DNA of 64,000 bases, taken from contig NC_011740.1 in the NCBI RefSeq assembly GCF_000026225.1, forward strand, positions 4,524,712-4,588,711, read 5' to 3'. A program made the position numbers and the translations under genes. This document shows positions 1-6,471 of this stretch, in pieces (the stretch's first letter is position 1; each line of letters starts with the position of its first letter). The notes beneath the pieces are model-generated. The model made no database searches. It was not told the DNA's origin and worked only from the letters and a program-made list of their open reading frames with translations. This stretch comes from Escherichia fergusonii ATCC 35469. GTDB lineage: Bacteria; Pseudomonadota; Gammaproteobacteria; Enterobacterales; Enterobacteriaceae.

Positions 1-734
1 CAAAATATTACTCCCCAAAATCTCCAAAATTGAGTGATGCCGCACCGGCGACAGGCTCAGGTGGTTTAACGATTACGGATGTGATGGCTGCGCAGGGGAT
101 GGTGCAGTCGAAAGCACCGCTTGGGTTTGCCTTATTCCTGGCAAAAGCTGGCGTTCAGGATCCTCAGTTTGCGATTGAAGGTCTGCTCAATTACGCGATG
201 GCACTGGATAACCCGACATTGAACAAATTGAGTGAAGAAATCCGGTTACAGATCATCCCTTACCTTGTGAGTTTTGCCTTTGCTGATTATTCCAGGTCTG
301 CGGCAAGTAAGGCTCGCTGTGAGCCTTGTGCTGGTACTGGATTTCATAATGTATTGCGCGAAGTGGTGAAATACTCCAGAAGCGGGGAGTCTGTTATCAA
401 GGAAGAGTGGGTGAAGGAACTATGTCAGCATTGTCATGGTAAGGGAGAAGTCAGCACAGCGTGCAGAGGGTGTAAGGGTAAAGGTATTGTCCTGGATGAA
501 AAAAGGACCCGGCTTCATGGCGCGCCTGTTTATAAGATTTGTGGGCGTTGCAATGGAAACCGGTTTAGTCGTTTACCAACGACACTGGCGCGGTGTCATG
601 TCCAGAAGCTGGTACCAGACCTGACTGATTATCAGTGGTACAAAGGATATGCAGATGTCATTGATAAACTGGTTACAAAGTGCTGGCAGGAAGAAGCATA
701 TGCTGAGGTGCAATTAAGAAAAGTGACGAGATAA
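1..734 (+). CDS. quuQ: Phage late antitermination protein Q (5' end outside window)
   Basis: Q binds DNA at the late promoter, joins paused RNA polymerase and lets it pass terminators so that lysis and virion genes are expressed. The frame stays open to the window edge and begins with residues KYYSPKSPKLSD, as in the N-terminus of phage 82/Qin Q, so the gene starts upstream and the in-frame TTG at 30 is not its start. The visible part has cysteine pairs typical of this family: CEPCAGTG, CQHCHGKG, CRGCKGKG and CGRCNGN, a DnaJ-like zinc-binding arrangement. The end (VQLRKVTR) matches lambda-type Q ends. The late promoter follows 32 bases downstream. Confidence 0.93.
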   Translation, partial: KYYSPKSPKLSDAAPATGSGGLTITDVMAAQGMVQSKAPLGFALFLAKAGVQDPQFAIEGLLNYAMALDNPTLNKLSEEIRLQIIPYLVSFAFADYSRSAASKARCEPCAGTGFHNVLREVVKYSRSGESVIKEEWVKELCQHCHGKGEVSTACRGCKGKGIVLDEKRTRLHGAPVYKICGRCNGNRFSRLPTTLARCHVQKLVPDLTDYQWYKGYADVIDKLVTKCWQEEAYAEVQLRKVTR

Positions 735-765
735 ATGATTTTCGCCGAAGATGGCGACGTAATGC

Positions 766-810
766 TTGCATTTTTCAAAAAATATGGATAAAATTTTTTC
801 AACGATGGGC
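766..810 (+). promoter_or_regulatory. Late promoter pR' with Q-dependent pause region
   Basis: A -35 TTGCAT (766-771) and -10 TAAAAT (789-794) are separated by 17 bp. The first transcribed bases, AACGATGGGCTTTATAT (801-817), resemble the lambda pR' start (AACGATGGGTTAATT), where sigma-dependent pausing loads Q. Position just after Q and before a strong terminator fits. Q dependence is inferred from the family. Confidence 0.8.
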
Positions 811-840
811 TTTATATACCCGACGTTAAGAAAAAGTAGA

Positions 841-864
841 AAACCCGCTGATGAGCGGGTTTTT
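841..864 (+). terminator. tR'-like terminator after pR'
   Basis: Stem AAACCCGCT / AGCGGGTTT with a four-base loop, followed by a T run, about 40 bases after the predicted late start. It would end the short leader RNA when Q is absent. Confidence 0.8.
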
Positions 865-1149
865 GTGCTTTAAATAGGGTAATAGAGATGTTGAATCTCA
901 TTCCGGGATTCATGTTTGTTTACTTATTATTTATCGGGTGACTTTGCCTGATGTTTAAAATGTTTTCTTCCAGTACTATGTCCCTAGATACAATGAGTCT
1001 GCATATTACATTATTAGCAGAGCTATTACGGTCAAAGTACAGCATAAGCTTTAAAAGCCAATCAACCAGTCATCAAGACAGACGGGGTTATTCATGAAAA
1101 CTCTCCATGTTTGATTCGATGGGGCCTGAAATTAAAGCTTTAATATAGC
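865..1149. other. Intergenic, late leader to cspF
   Basis: No recognisable gene. A 17-codon hydrophobic reading frame (888-941, MLNLIPGFMFVYLLFIG) has no convincing ribosome site and may be chance. The stretch is AT-rich, unlike the structural genes, and carries the 3' end of the leftward cspF unit. Confidence 0.4.
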
Positions 1150-1362
1150 TCATGAAAGGTAAACATTGGCAGCTGAAGGGCCACGCAGACCATTTATCCG
1201 GCAAAATTCCACGCGTAATCCGGTGGTAATTTCTTCTGCATCGCGGAGATTGAGCGCTGAAACATGAAGCTGGACATCGATACGACCATCGGATGGGGTG
1301 ATAAGACCCTTGCCGCTTTTGCCGTCAAAGGTTTTGACAATTCCTGTCATTTTACGGGACAA
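1150..1362 (-). CDS. cspF: Cold shock-like protein CspF
   Basis: A 70-residue cold-shock-domain protein of the Qin prophage CspF type. It starts at TTG (1362-1360) inside a T run, with an AAGGAA ribosome site before it. The fold residues [15 protein letters not shown] are present, but the RNA-binding motifs are altered: RNP1 KGFGFI reads SGKGLI and RNP2 VFVHFS reads VQLHVS. The aromatic residues that stack on RNA bases are therefore lost, as in CspF/CspH. A role in RNA binding is doubtful. It is transcribed against the late operon, and divergently from cspB. Confidence 0.9.
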
Positions 1363-1664
1363 AAAAAAATTCCTTAATACTGATAACTGGGCGCACTATA
1401 CACACGTTCCTGAAGAAAGCTATAGTTTTTTGATGGGGTTGAAGATGGCTGGATGTCTAAAATAAACATTGCTTCATATGTTCAACTATGCGTTAATGAT
1501 TGCGTCGGTTTGAAGAACAGACGATATACGAAGTAGTTTACTAAAGCAGTTCTCATTTCAGGTGTTATTCACTTATTCCTTCTTTGAGTCTCTCCAATTA
1601 AGTACGAAGTCGTTTCTGTTATACAAGCCATTTATGCCGAAAGGCTCAAGTTAAGGAATGTAGA
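1363..1664 (+). promoter_or_regulatory. cspF/cspB divergent region and long cspB 5' UTR
   Basis: Contains GGTTTGAAGAACAGAC (about 1508-1523), close to the start and cold box of cspA mRNA (GGTTTGACGTACAGAC). Just before the cspB ribosome site is the stem GCCGAAAGGC (1637-1646), also conserved in cspA-family leaders. A TATGCGTTAATG upstream recurs before cspI. These are the features of a cold-inducible thermosensing leader of roughly 160 bases. Confidence 0.65.
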
Positions 1665-1880
1665 ATGTCAAATAAAATGACTGGTTTAGTAAAATGGTTT
1701 AACGCTGATAAAGGTTTTGGCTTTATTTCTCCTGTTGATGGTAGTAAAGATGTGTTTGTGCATTTTTCTGCGATTCAGAATGATAATTTTCGAACCTTAT
1801 TTGAAGGTCAAAAGGTTACCTTCTCTGTAGAGAGTGGTGCTAAAGGTCCTGCAGCAGCAAATGTCATAATTACTGATTAA
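1665..1880 (+). CDS. cspB: Cold shock protein CspB
   Basis: A 71-residue single-domain RNA chaperone induced strongly by cold; it melts mRNA structure at low temperature. RNP1 (KGFGFI) and RNP2 (VFVHFS) are intact, in contrast to the neighbouring CspF. It differs from K-12 CspB, as I recall it, at about two conservative positions. The ATG is 7 bases after AAGGA. It lies in the Q-to-holin interval with its own leader and a downstream terminator, so it is an independently regulated cargo gene and not part of the lytic programme. Confidence 0.96.
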   Translation: MSNKMTGLVKWFNADKGFGFISPVDGSKDVFVHFSAIQNDNFRTLFEGQKVTFSVESGAKGPAAANVIITD

Positions 1881-2161
1881 AATTCATAGTTTGTCTGTAT
1901 ACGATAACGAAGAAGGCTGATGCCTGAGTGGAGATACAGACAGAGTGGTGAATATTGGATCTCTTTAATAAATAGTAAGGAGGTCCAATACATGAAACAA
2001 TGGCCAGCATATTTGGCAATAACTTAATCAGGAAAAGTATGCTAACCATTGTGGTGAAGTGCAGGTTTGCTGCATGAATAGTTTTACAGCAGAAGCTAAC
2101 TGCTGGCATAGCAAAACAAAGTGCGTAAGTGGATGACTCCCACAAAAAGTACCACAATATT
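1881..2161 (+). other. Region after cspB with very short ORFs
   Basis: Holds a strong ribosome site AAGGAGG followed by an 11-codon frame MKQWPAYLAIT (1992-2027), overlapped by a 25-codon frame (MASIFGNNLIRKSM..., from 2000) and a further 20-codon frame. None is recognised. The unit is closed by the terminator at 2162. It could be a cspB 3' UTR or a small-peptide locus. Confidence 0.35.
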
Positions 2162-2184
2162 AAACCCGCTCAGGCGGGTTTTTT
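2162..2184 (+). terminator. Terminator of the cspB unit
   Basis: Stem CCCGC / GCGGG with loop TCAG, flanked by AAA and TTTTTT. The symmetric A and T tracts could also stop the leftward gene at 2244. Confidence 0.75.
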
Positions 2185-2243
2185 ATTATCTGCTTTAAAT
2201 ATGTTATTAAAATATAAAAAATACTTGTTACGAATAAAATCAA

Positions 2244-2414
2244 TCAAGCTACAGCTTTAAGATTTGTCTGGAATACTTTGTTGCAATGAGGGCAGATCAA
2301 AAGGGCACCTTTTTGTACTCTTGAAAAACTGTGTTCTGACTCTTGGGTGCAGTTTGGGCAGGAACATTTAACGAGATAATTACGGCGTGATTTTGAGTCT
2401 TTACGTTCTGACAT
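2244..2414 (-). CDS. Small CxxC (zinc-ribbon-like) protein, unknown function
   Basis: A 56-residue basic protein. The ATG at 2414 follows AGGA by 8 bases; longer versions from 2465 lack this support. It has two cysteine pairs, CSCPNC and CPHC, 24 residues apart, the spacing of a zinc ribbon. A similar CPxC...CxFC pattern occurs in YnfQ at 5340 in the other cargo block, so the two may be distant relatives. It lies against the late operon between cspB and the holin gene. I do not recognise a named family; nucleic-acid binding or a cold-shock role are guesses. Confidence 0.65.
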   Translation of the reverse strand: MSERKDSKSRRNYLVKCSCPNCTQESEHSFSRVQKGALLICPHCNKVFQTNLKAVA

Positions 2415-2632
2415 AGGCTTTTCCTGTATAAATGGCCGTATACAGTACACTAAATATGAAAACATATCTCGTATTATTATTTAATATATGATTTTCTTTT
2501 AAAATAATTACCCACATTTTTAATGTGTCTGTTTTTTAGCGCCGTTGAGAACAACGTTTGCTATAAAAACTAACCCATAGACTCCGATCTTTTCAAACAT
2601 ATTGCACCATCTGTGTACATCGGGGTGAGGAT

Positions 2633-2848
2633 ATGAAATCAATGGATAAGTTAACAACAGGTATCGCCTATGGCACATCGGCTGGTAATGCTGGTTTCTG
2701 GGCATTGCAGTTACTCGATAAAGTAACTCCGTCACAGTGGGCTGCAATCGGTGTGCTGGGTAGTCTGGTTTTTGGCCTGCTGACGTATCTGACAAACCTT
2801 TATTTCAAGATTAAAGAAGACAGGCGTAAGGTTGCGAGAAGAGAGTAA
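2633..2848 (+). CDS. essQ: S21-type pinholin EssQ
   Basis: A 71-residue holin that forms small holes, depolarising the inner membrane and so releasing and activating a SAR endolysin. It closely resembles phage 21 S and Qin EssQ: a Gly/Ala/Ser-rich first membrane segment (GIAYGTSAGNAGFWALQLL), a second segment (WAAIGVLGSLVFGLLTYLTNLYF), and a charged tail (KIKEDRRKVARRE). Met1 and Met4 (MKSM) reproduce the dual start that gives S21 its antiholin (71) and holin (68) forms. It overlaps no gene and is followed after 4 bases by ydfR. Confidence 0.92.
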   Translation: MKSMDKLTTGIAYGTSAGNAGFWALQLLDKVTPSQWAAIGVLGSLVFGLLTYLTNLYFKIKEDRRKVARRE

Positions 2849-2852
2849 TCCA

Positions 2853-3404
2853 ATGACACAAGACTATGAACTGGTTGTGAAAGGAGTCCGCAATTTTGAG
2901 AATAAAGTGGCGGTAACTGTAGCCTTACGGGACAAAAAACGCTTTGACGGTGAAATTTTTGACCTGGACATCTCGCTGGACCGTGTTGAAGGTGCCGCGC
3001 TGGAGTTTTATGAGGCAGCAGCCAGAATGAGAATCAGACAGGTATTCCTGGATGTTGCTGCCGGGTTATGTGTAGGGGATGAGCAGTCGCCGGAAAAGCG
3101 CCCCATAATTTTAGAGGCGCAGAATGTGTGGATAACCTACAAAGGAAAGCTACCGGGAAGAATTACTGGTTCTCTGAAGACGCCGCCGACGGCATTGCGG
3201 TCAGAAAAAGATGATATTGAATCGCCCATTGAAAAACTGGAGGGCAGCGTCGCTGATCTGAATAAAAAATTGTCGGTGCTGATCCCTTCTGAAGATGAAA
3301 AAAAACGCCGCGATGAGCAGTTTGCGGCGTTTTACGATTATTGCATTGAAGTTACTCGCAGGAGTTTTGTGAAGATTTTTGAGGAGGGTAAATCTCTTCA
3401 GTAA
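2853..3404 (+). CDS. ydfR: Qin-type protein YdfR
   Basis: A 183-residue predicted soluble protein starting MTQDYELVVKGVRNFENK, which I recognise as the N-terminus of YdfR in Qin-like prophages. It sits 4 bases after the pinholin gene, so it is co-expressed with the lysis genes. The C-terminal third is charged and probably helical (KLEGSVADLNKKLSVLIPSEDEKKRRDEQ), suggesting a coiled coil. No catalytic motif or signal peptide is visible, and the function is unknown. Its 3' end overlaps a leftward reading frame by 53 bases. Confidence 0.8.
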   Translation: MTQDYELVVKGVRNFENKVAVTVALRDKKRFDGEIFDLDISLDRVEGAALEFYEAAARMRIRQVFLDVAAGLCVGDEQSPEKRPIILEAQNVWITYKGKLPGRITGSLKTPPTALRSEKDDIESPIEKLEGSVADLNKKLSVLIPSEDEKKRRDEQFAAFYDYCIEVTRRSFVKIFEEGKSLQ

Positions 3405-3612
3405 GCTTAATGGCGGACGCTGCAATTAATTCAGGAAGGTCCGCAAGGTCATCTGTCAGTGGATATGATGAAAAATCGGCGGCAGTTCTGTTAAGAAGCG
3501 CTTTAACTAATTCCTTTTCCTTCTCCGGCAACAAGTTGATTAGAGCTACGACTGCTTGCCTGAGTGCGATTAAATCAGCAAAAGTTTGTTTTGGTAGATT
3601 TGTGTAATCCAT
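3352..3612 (-). CDS. Hypothetical phage protein antisense to the ydfR end
   Basis: An 86-residue frame (MDYTNLPKQTFADLIALRQAVV...) with GAGG five bases before the ATG at 3612. It converges on ydfR and overlaps its last 53 bases. The composition is normal for a protein, and the opposite strand from 3405 to 3612 carries no recognised gene, which supports it as real. It has predicted helices and no known motif. A leftward gene in a rightward lysis cassette would be expressed in lysogens if it has its own promoter. Confidence 0.5.
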   Translation of the reverse strand: MDYTNLPKQTFADLIALRQAVVALINLLPEKEKELVKALLNRTAADFSSYPLTDDLADLPELIAASAIKLTEEIYPPQKSSQNSCE

Positions 3613-3725
3613 AGTCACCTCTGTGTTTATCAGATTGACATCCTCCTCCCGCCACTGCCCATCACTGGTGAGGTAAGATTTAACATATCCGGGGATTTGA
3701 AGCCGATAAATCCTGATAAATATCC

Positions 3726-4259
3726 ATGAACGTAAAAATCAGATACAGCCTGTCGGCTGCTGTTCTGGCACTGATTGCCGCCAGTGCTCCTGCCCCTGAC
3801 ATTCTCGATCAGTTTCTGGATGAAAAAGAGGGGAATCACACCACTGCATACCGCGATGGCTCCGGCATATGGACCATCTGTCGGGGAGCAACGATGGTGG
3901 ACGGTAAACCTGTTATTCCGGGAATGAAACTGTCGAAGGAAAAATGCGCCCAGGTTAACGCCATTGAGCGGGATAAGGCGCTGGCATGGGTGGAGCGCAA
4001 TATAAAAGTTCCACTGACCGAGCCACAGAAAGTCGGTATCGCGTCATTCTGTCCCTATAACATTGGCCCTGGTAAGTGTTTTCCGTCGACGTTTTATAAG
4101 CGGCTTAATGCCGGTGATCGTAAAGGCGCATGCGAGGCGATTCGCTGGTGGATAAAGGACGGTGGACGTGATTGCCGCATTCGTTCAAATAATTGTTACG
4201 GTCAGGTTATTCGTCGTGACCAGGAGAGTGCATTAACCTGCTGGGGGATAGAACAGTGA
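3726..4259 (+). CDS. rrrQ: SAR endolysin (phage lysozyme) RrrQ
   Basis: A glycoside hydrolase family 24 muramidase of 177 residues that cleaves peptidoglycan after release from the membrane. The N-terminal hydrophobic segment (about 7-25) is followed by the E-x8-D-x5-T triad: Glu in DEKEG, Asp in YRDGSG, Thr in IWTIC. The weakly hydrophobic, Ala/Ser-rich segment fits a signal-arrest-release domain, consistent with the pinholin upstream. Several cysteines near the active site may control activation by disulfide exchange. The stop overlaps the rzpQ start (GTGAA region). Matches RrrQ of Qin. Confidence 0.93.
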   Translation: MNVKIRYSLSAAVLALIAASAPAPDILDQFLDEKEGNHTTAYRDGSGIWTICRGATMVDGKPVIPGMKLSKEKCAQVNAIERDKALAWVERNIKVPLTEPQKVGIASFCPYNIGPGKCFPSTFYKRLNAGDRKGACEAIRWWIKDGGRDCRIRSNNCYGQVIRRDQESALTCWGIEQ

Positions 4260-4753
4260 ATCAGATATTCACGGTGATTTTGCTCGTGTTGGTAGGATTT
4301 GTCGTAGGTAATGTCTGGAGCGACAGAGGATGGCAAAAAAAATGGGCGGAGCGTGATGCTGCCGAATTATCTCAAGAGGTAAATGTCCAATTTGCTGCTC
4401 GAATAATTGAACAGGGGCGAACTATATCCCGTGATGAGGCTGTTAAAGATGCACAACAGAAAGCCGCTGAAATTTCTGCCAGGGCTGCTGATCTGTCTGA
4501 TAGTGTTAACCAGCTGCGTGCCGAAGCAACAAAATATGCCATACGCCTTGACGCAGCGCAGCATACCGCAAATCTTGCCGCTGCCGTCAGAGGCAAAACA
4601 ACCAAAGCCGCCGAAGGAATGCTCACCAACATGCTCGGAGATATTGCAGCAGAAGCTCAGCTTTATGCTGAAATTGCTGACAAACGCTACATCGCAGGAG
4701 TGACTTGTCAACGGATTTATGAATCTTTAAGAGATAAAAAATATCAGATGTAG
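4256..4753 (+). CDS. rzpQ: Rz-like inner membrane spanin RzpQ
   Basis: The 165-residue inner-membrane part of a two-component spanin that fuses inner and outer membranes at the last step of lysis. It has one N-terminal membrane anchor (about 4-19, IFTVILLVLVGFVVGNV) and a long periplasmic coiled coil (30-130) rich in Ala, Glu, Gln and Lys. The start overlaps the endolysin stop by four bases. Its partner rzoQ is embedded in another frame. Confidence 0.9.
   Translation: MNQIFTVILLVLVGFVVGNVWSDRGWQKKWAERDAAELSQEVNVQFAARIIEQGRTISRDEAVKDAQQKAAEISARAADLSDSVNQLRAEATKYAIRLDAAQHTANLAAAVRGKTTKAAEGMLTNMLGDIAAEAQLYAEIADKRYIAGVTCQRIYESLRDKKYQM
4449..4703 (+). CDS. rzoQ: Rz1-like outer membrane lipoprotein RzoQ, embedded in rzpQ
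   Basis: An 84-residue spanin lipoprotein encoded wholly inside rzpQ in a different frame. It has a signal peptide with lipobox LIVLTSC (processing before Cys20) and a proline-rich mature part (QILPLPSEAKQPKPPKE). The ATG at 4449 is chosen because GAGG lies 9 bases upstream and because this length matches RzoQ. Longer in-frame starts exist at 4407 and 4434. It contacts RzpQ in the periplasm to span the envelope. Confidence 0.88.
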   Translation: MHNRKPLKFLPGLLICLIVLTSCVPKQQNMPYALTQRSIPQILPLPSEAKQPKPPKECSPTCSEILQQKLSFMLKLLTNATSQE

Positions 4754-5113
4754 ATTAATATTAAATCGGATTATTTTTAGCGCTGAATGTGAAATTTAAA
4801 TAAAAAGGACTCTTCCATGAGTCAAAATCCTTGAAATCTTAAGGGTAAGATAAAAGGTCATTAGACAGAATGACACGTTTTATTAATAAATAAAGCTATT
4901 GTTTCATTCGTGTGTTTTTCTTTACAAAAGTAATCCTTGCTATGGTTGGTTAATCATGCGTTAATGGTGTTCTGGTTTGTTACAAAATTATCTGAAGCAG
5001 TCATTGTTATAATTTTATTATTTGTACCTCTTGAGATTTCCTTGTTGGTTTTTCTCTCTGATATTTTTTTTCGGACCATTCTGCCCAAGGGCTAACTTCT
5101 TCAAAAGGTAATA
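4754..5113 (+). promoter_or_regulatory. rzpQ-cspI intergenic with cspI cold-shock leader
   Basis: AT-rich, no gene. CATGCGTTAATG (about 4954-4965) matches the element before cspB, followed by a TTCTGGTTTGTTACA stretch like a cspA-family transcript start. A GCCCAAGGGC stem (5083-5092) precedes AAAGG, equivalent to GCCGAAAGGC in cspA and cspB leaders. This is most likely the cold-inducible promoter and thermosensing 5' UTR of cspI. Confidence 0.6.
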
Positions 5114-5329
5114 ATGATGTCTAACAAAATGACTGGTTTAGTGAAATGGTTTAACCCTGAAAAAGGTTTTGGTTTCATCACGCCGAAAGATGGTAGCAAA
5201 GATGTGTTTGTCCATTTCTCAGCTATTCAGAGCAACGATTTCAAAACGTTAACTGAGAATCAGGAAGTCGAATTTGGTATTGAGAACGGACCTAAAGGCC
5301 CCGCGGCTGTTCATGTAGTGGCACTTTGA
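5114..5329 (+). CDS. cspI: Cold shock protein CspI
   Basis: A cold-induced RNA chaperone of the CspA family, 70 or 71 residues depending on whether the ATG at 5114 or 5117 is used; 5117 is the usual start (MSNKMTGLVKWFNPEKGFGF). RNP1 KGFGFI and RNP2 VFVHFS are intact. The sequence appears identical to K-12 CspI from Qin. Its TGA is part of the TGAGG ribosome site of ynfQ, so the two are translated from one mRNA. Confidence 0.97.
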   Translation: MMSNKMTGLVKWFNPEKGFGFITPKDGSKDVFVHFSAIQSNDFKTLTENQEVEFGIENGPKGPAAVHVVAL

Positions 5330-5339
5330 GGTAGAAAAT

Positions 5340-5528
5340 ATTACAAACCATATTCACTTTAGATGCCCGTGTTGCCATGGTTCGCAGTATAGAACATCAT
5401 CTTTTGATGTTTCTGACAGGAATCCTTTCGGGGCAAAATGTATCTTTTGTAAATCAATGATGATTACATTTGATAATATTTCACAATACTTAAATGTTAG
5501 CCGTCTGTCGTTAGATTTAAGAAAGTGA
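5340..5528 (+). CDS. ynfQ: Cold-shock small protein YnfQ with AUU start
   Basis: A 62-residue protein related to YmcF, known in K-12 as a cold-shock protein that starts at a non-AUG codon. The frame runs ATT ACA AAC CAT ATT, giving (M)TNHIHFRCPCCHGSQY. No ATG, GTG or TTG is available between an in-frame TAG inside cspI and this point, while GAGG (5328-5331) lies 8 bases before the ATT. The cysteines CPCC and CIFC form a zinc-ribbon-like pair. AUU initiation is normally restricted by IF3, so expression may depend on cold or IF3 level. Terminator at 5536. Confidence 0.88.
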   Translation: MTNHIHFRCPCCHGSQYRTSSFDVSDRNPFGAKCIFCKSMMITFDNISQYLNVSRLSLDLRK

Positions 5529-5535
5529 AAATGAA

Positions 5536-5556
5536 GGCTCCTTCGGGAGCTTTTTT
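5536..5556 (+). terminator. Terminator of cspI-ynfQ
   Basis: Stem GGCTCC / GGAGC with a TTCG tetraloop, followed by six T, 8 bases after the ynfQ stop. Confidence 0.85.
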
Positions 5557-5674
5557 GCTTAGTGTCTAGTCGATGGATACTCACATATTACGGTAACATT
5601 ATGAAAAAAATAATAGTTTTTTTAACTCTGAACCAGCAATGGTAGTGCCAGTGATGACCGGAGTTAACACCATC

Positions 5675-5830
5675 ATGCGTGAATATCCAAATGGCGAAAC
5701 AACACACCTCACTGTAATGGCTGCAGGGTTTCCATCTCTGACCGGAGATCATAAAGTCATTTATGTAGCAGCGGATCGACATGTAACTTCAGAAGAAATT
5801 CTGGAAGCAGCAATGAGACTCTTGAATTGA
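5675..5830 (+). CDS. ynfN: Qin-type small protein YnfN
   Basis: A 51-residue protein starting MREYPNGETTHLTVMAAGFP, nearly identical to K-12 YnfN, a cold-shock-associated Qin gene of unknown function. The start follows the K-12 annotation; GGAG is 11 bases upstream, which is weak. The same frame is open upstream to 5639, and a single inserted T in the T7 run at 5617-5623 would join it to an ATG at 5601, giving a 76-residue product. The annotated gene may therefore be the C-terminal part of a longer ancestral protein. It precedes gnsB on the same strand. Confidence 0.8.
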   Translation: MREYPNGETTHLTVMAAGFPSLTGDHKVIYVAADRHVTSEEILEAAMRLLN

Positions 5831-6002
5831 TTTGATTCTAATGCATTGATAATAAATGATAATCATTTTTATCTGTTTGTGTGAAATTTAGACCGTCGTA
5901 TGTTGATTATTGCGATGTTTCATCTTATCTTTTATACGTTTGCTCCATATAATTGACACTACTGTGTACCAGGAAAGTCATAACAGACTAAAAGAGGAAA
6001 TG

Positions 6003-6176
6003 ATGAACATTGAAGAGTTAAAAACAAAAACAGAAGCAGATATTTCTGAATATATAACAAAAAAAATCATTGAGCTTAAGAAAAAGACCGGGAAAGAAGT
6101 TACCAATATCCAGTTTACTGCACGGGAAAAAATGACTGGTCTTGAAAGCTATGATATCAAGATTGATTTAATCTAG
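6003..6176 (+). CDS. gnsB: GnsA/GnsB family protein GnsB
   Basis: A 57-residue acidic and lysine-rich protein of the GnsA/GnsB family. Members, when overproduced, raise unsaturated fatty acid content and suppress a secG null mutation at low temperature. The second ATG (6003) is chosen: GAGG lies five bases before it, and the length then equals GnsB. The C-terminal motif FTAREKMTGLESYD is the family signature. The N-terminal half differs somewhat from K-12 GnsB. It belongs to the second cold-shock cargo block and is followed by a terminator. Confidence 0.9.
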   Translation: MNIEELKTKTEADISEYITKKIIELKKKTGKEVTNIQFTAREKMTGLESYDIKIDLI

Positions 6177-6240
6177 TATGTTTATAGTATTAGCATCAAT
6201 TTCTCATCAGATGCTATTCAACAATACAAATTACCCATAA

Positions 6241-6262
6241 ACCTCGTTTTTACGGGGTTTTG
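6241..6262 (+). terminator. Probable terminator after gnsB
   Basis: Imperfect stem CCTCG / CGGGG around a T-rich loop, followed by TTTTG. One G-T pair in the stem. Confidence 0.5.
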
Positions 6263-6471
6263 TTATATTTAAACATTACCGAATAGATATAAATCTCGAT
6301 TGTCGATGGTATTGGTTGTGTGACAATACCTAGTCTTTCCGGTATGCCTGAAGAGAATACAAACGACAGATTATGTAAGGGAAACGCGCTGAAACTTTCA
6401 CTCTTTCATGCTGAGTGATTTGACGTTATATCTTTAGCCGCAAGTGAAGAGCAAACGCATGGAGCGACAAA

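Noticed and set aside
30..734. Q starting at the TTG at 30
   Set aside because: The frame is open to the window edge and the upstream residues match the N-terminus of phage 82-type Q.
1870..2157. 95-codon leftward frame opposite the cspB 3' region
   Set aside because: No ribosome site, overlaps the cspB end and terminator, odd composition.
735..2632. Shiga toxin or tRNA genes between Q and the holin
   Set aside because: The interval holds cold-shock genes; no stx or tRNA-like sequence seen.
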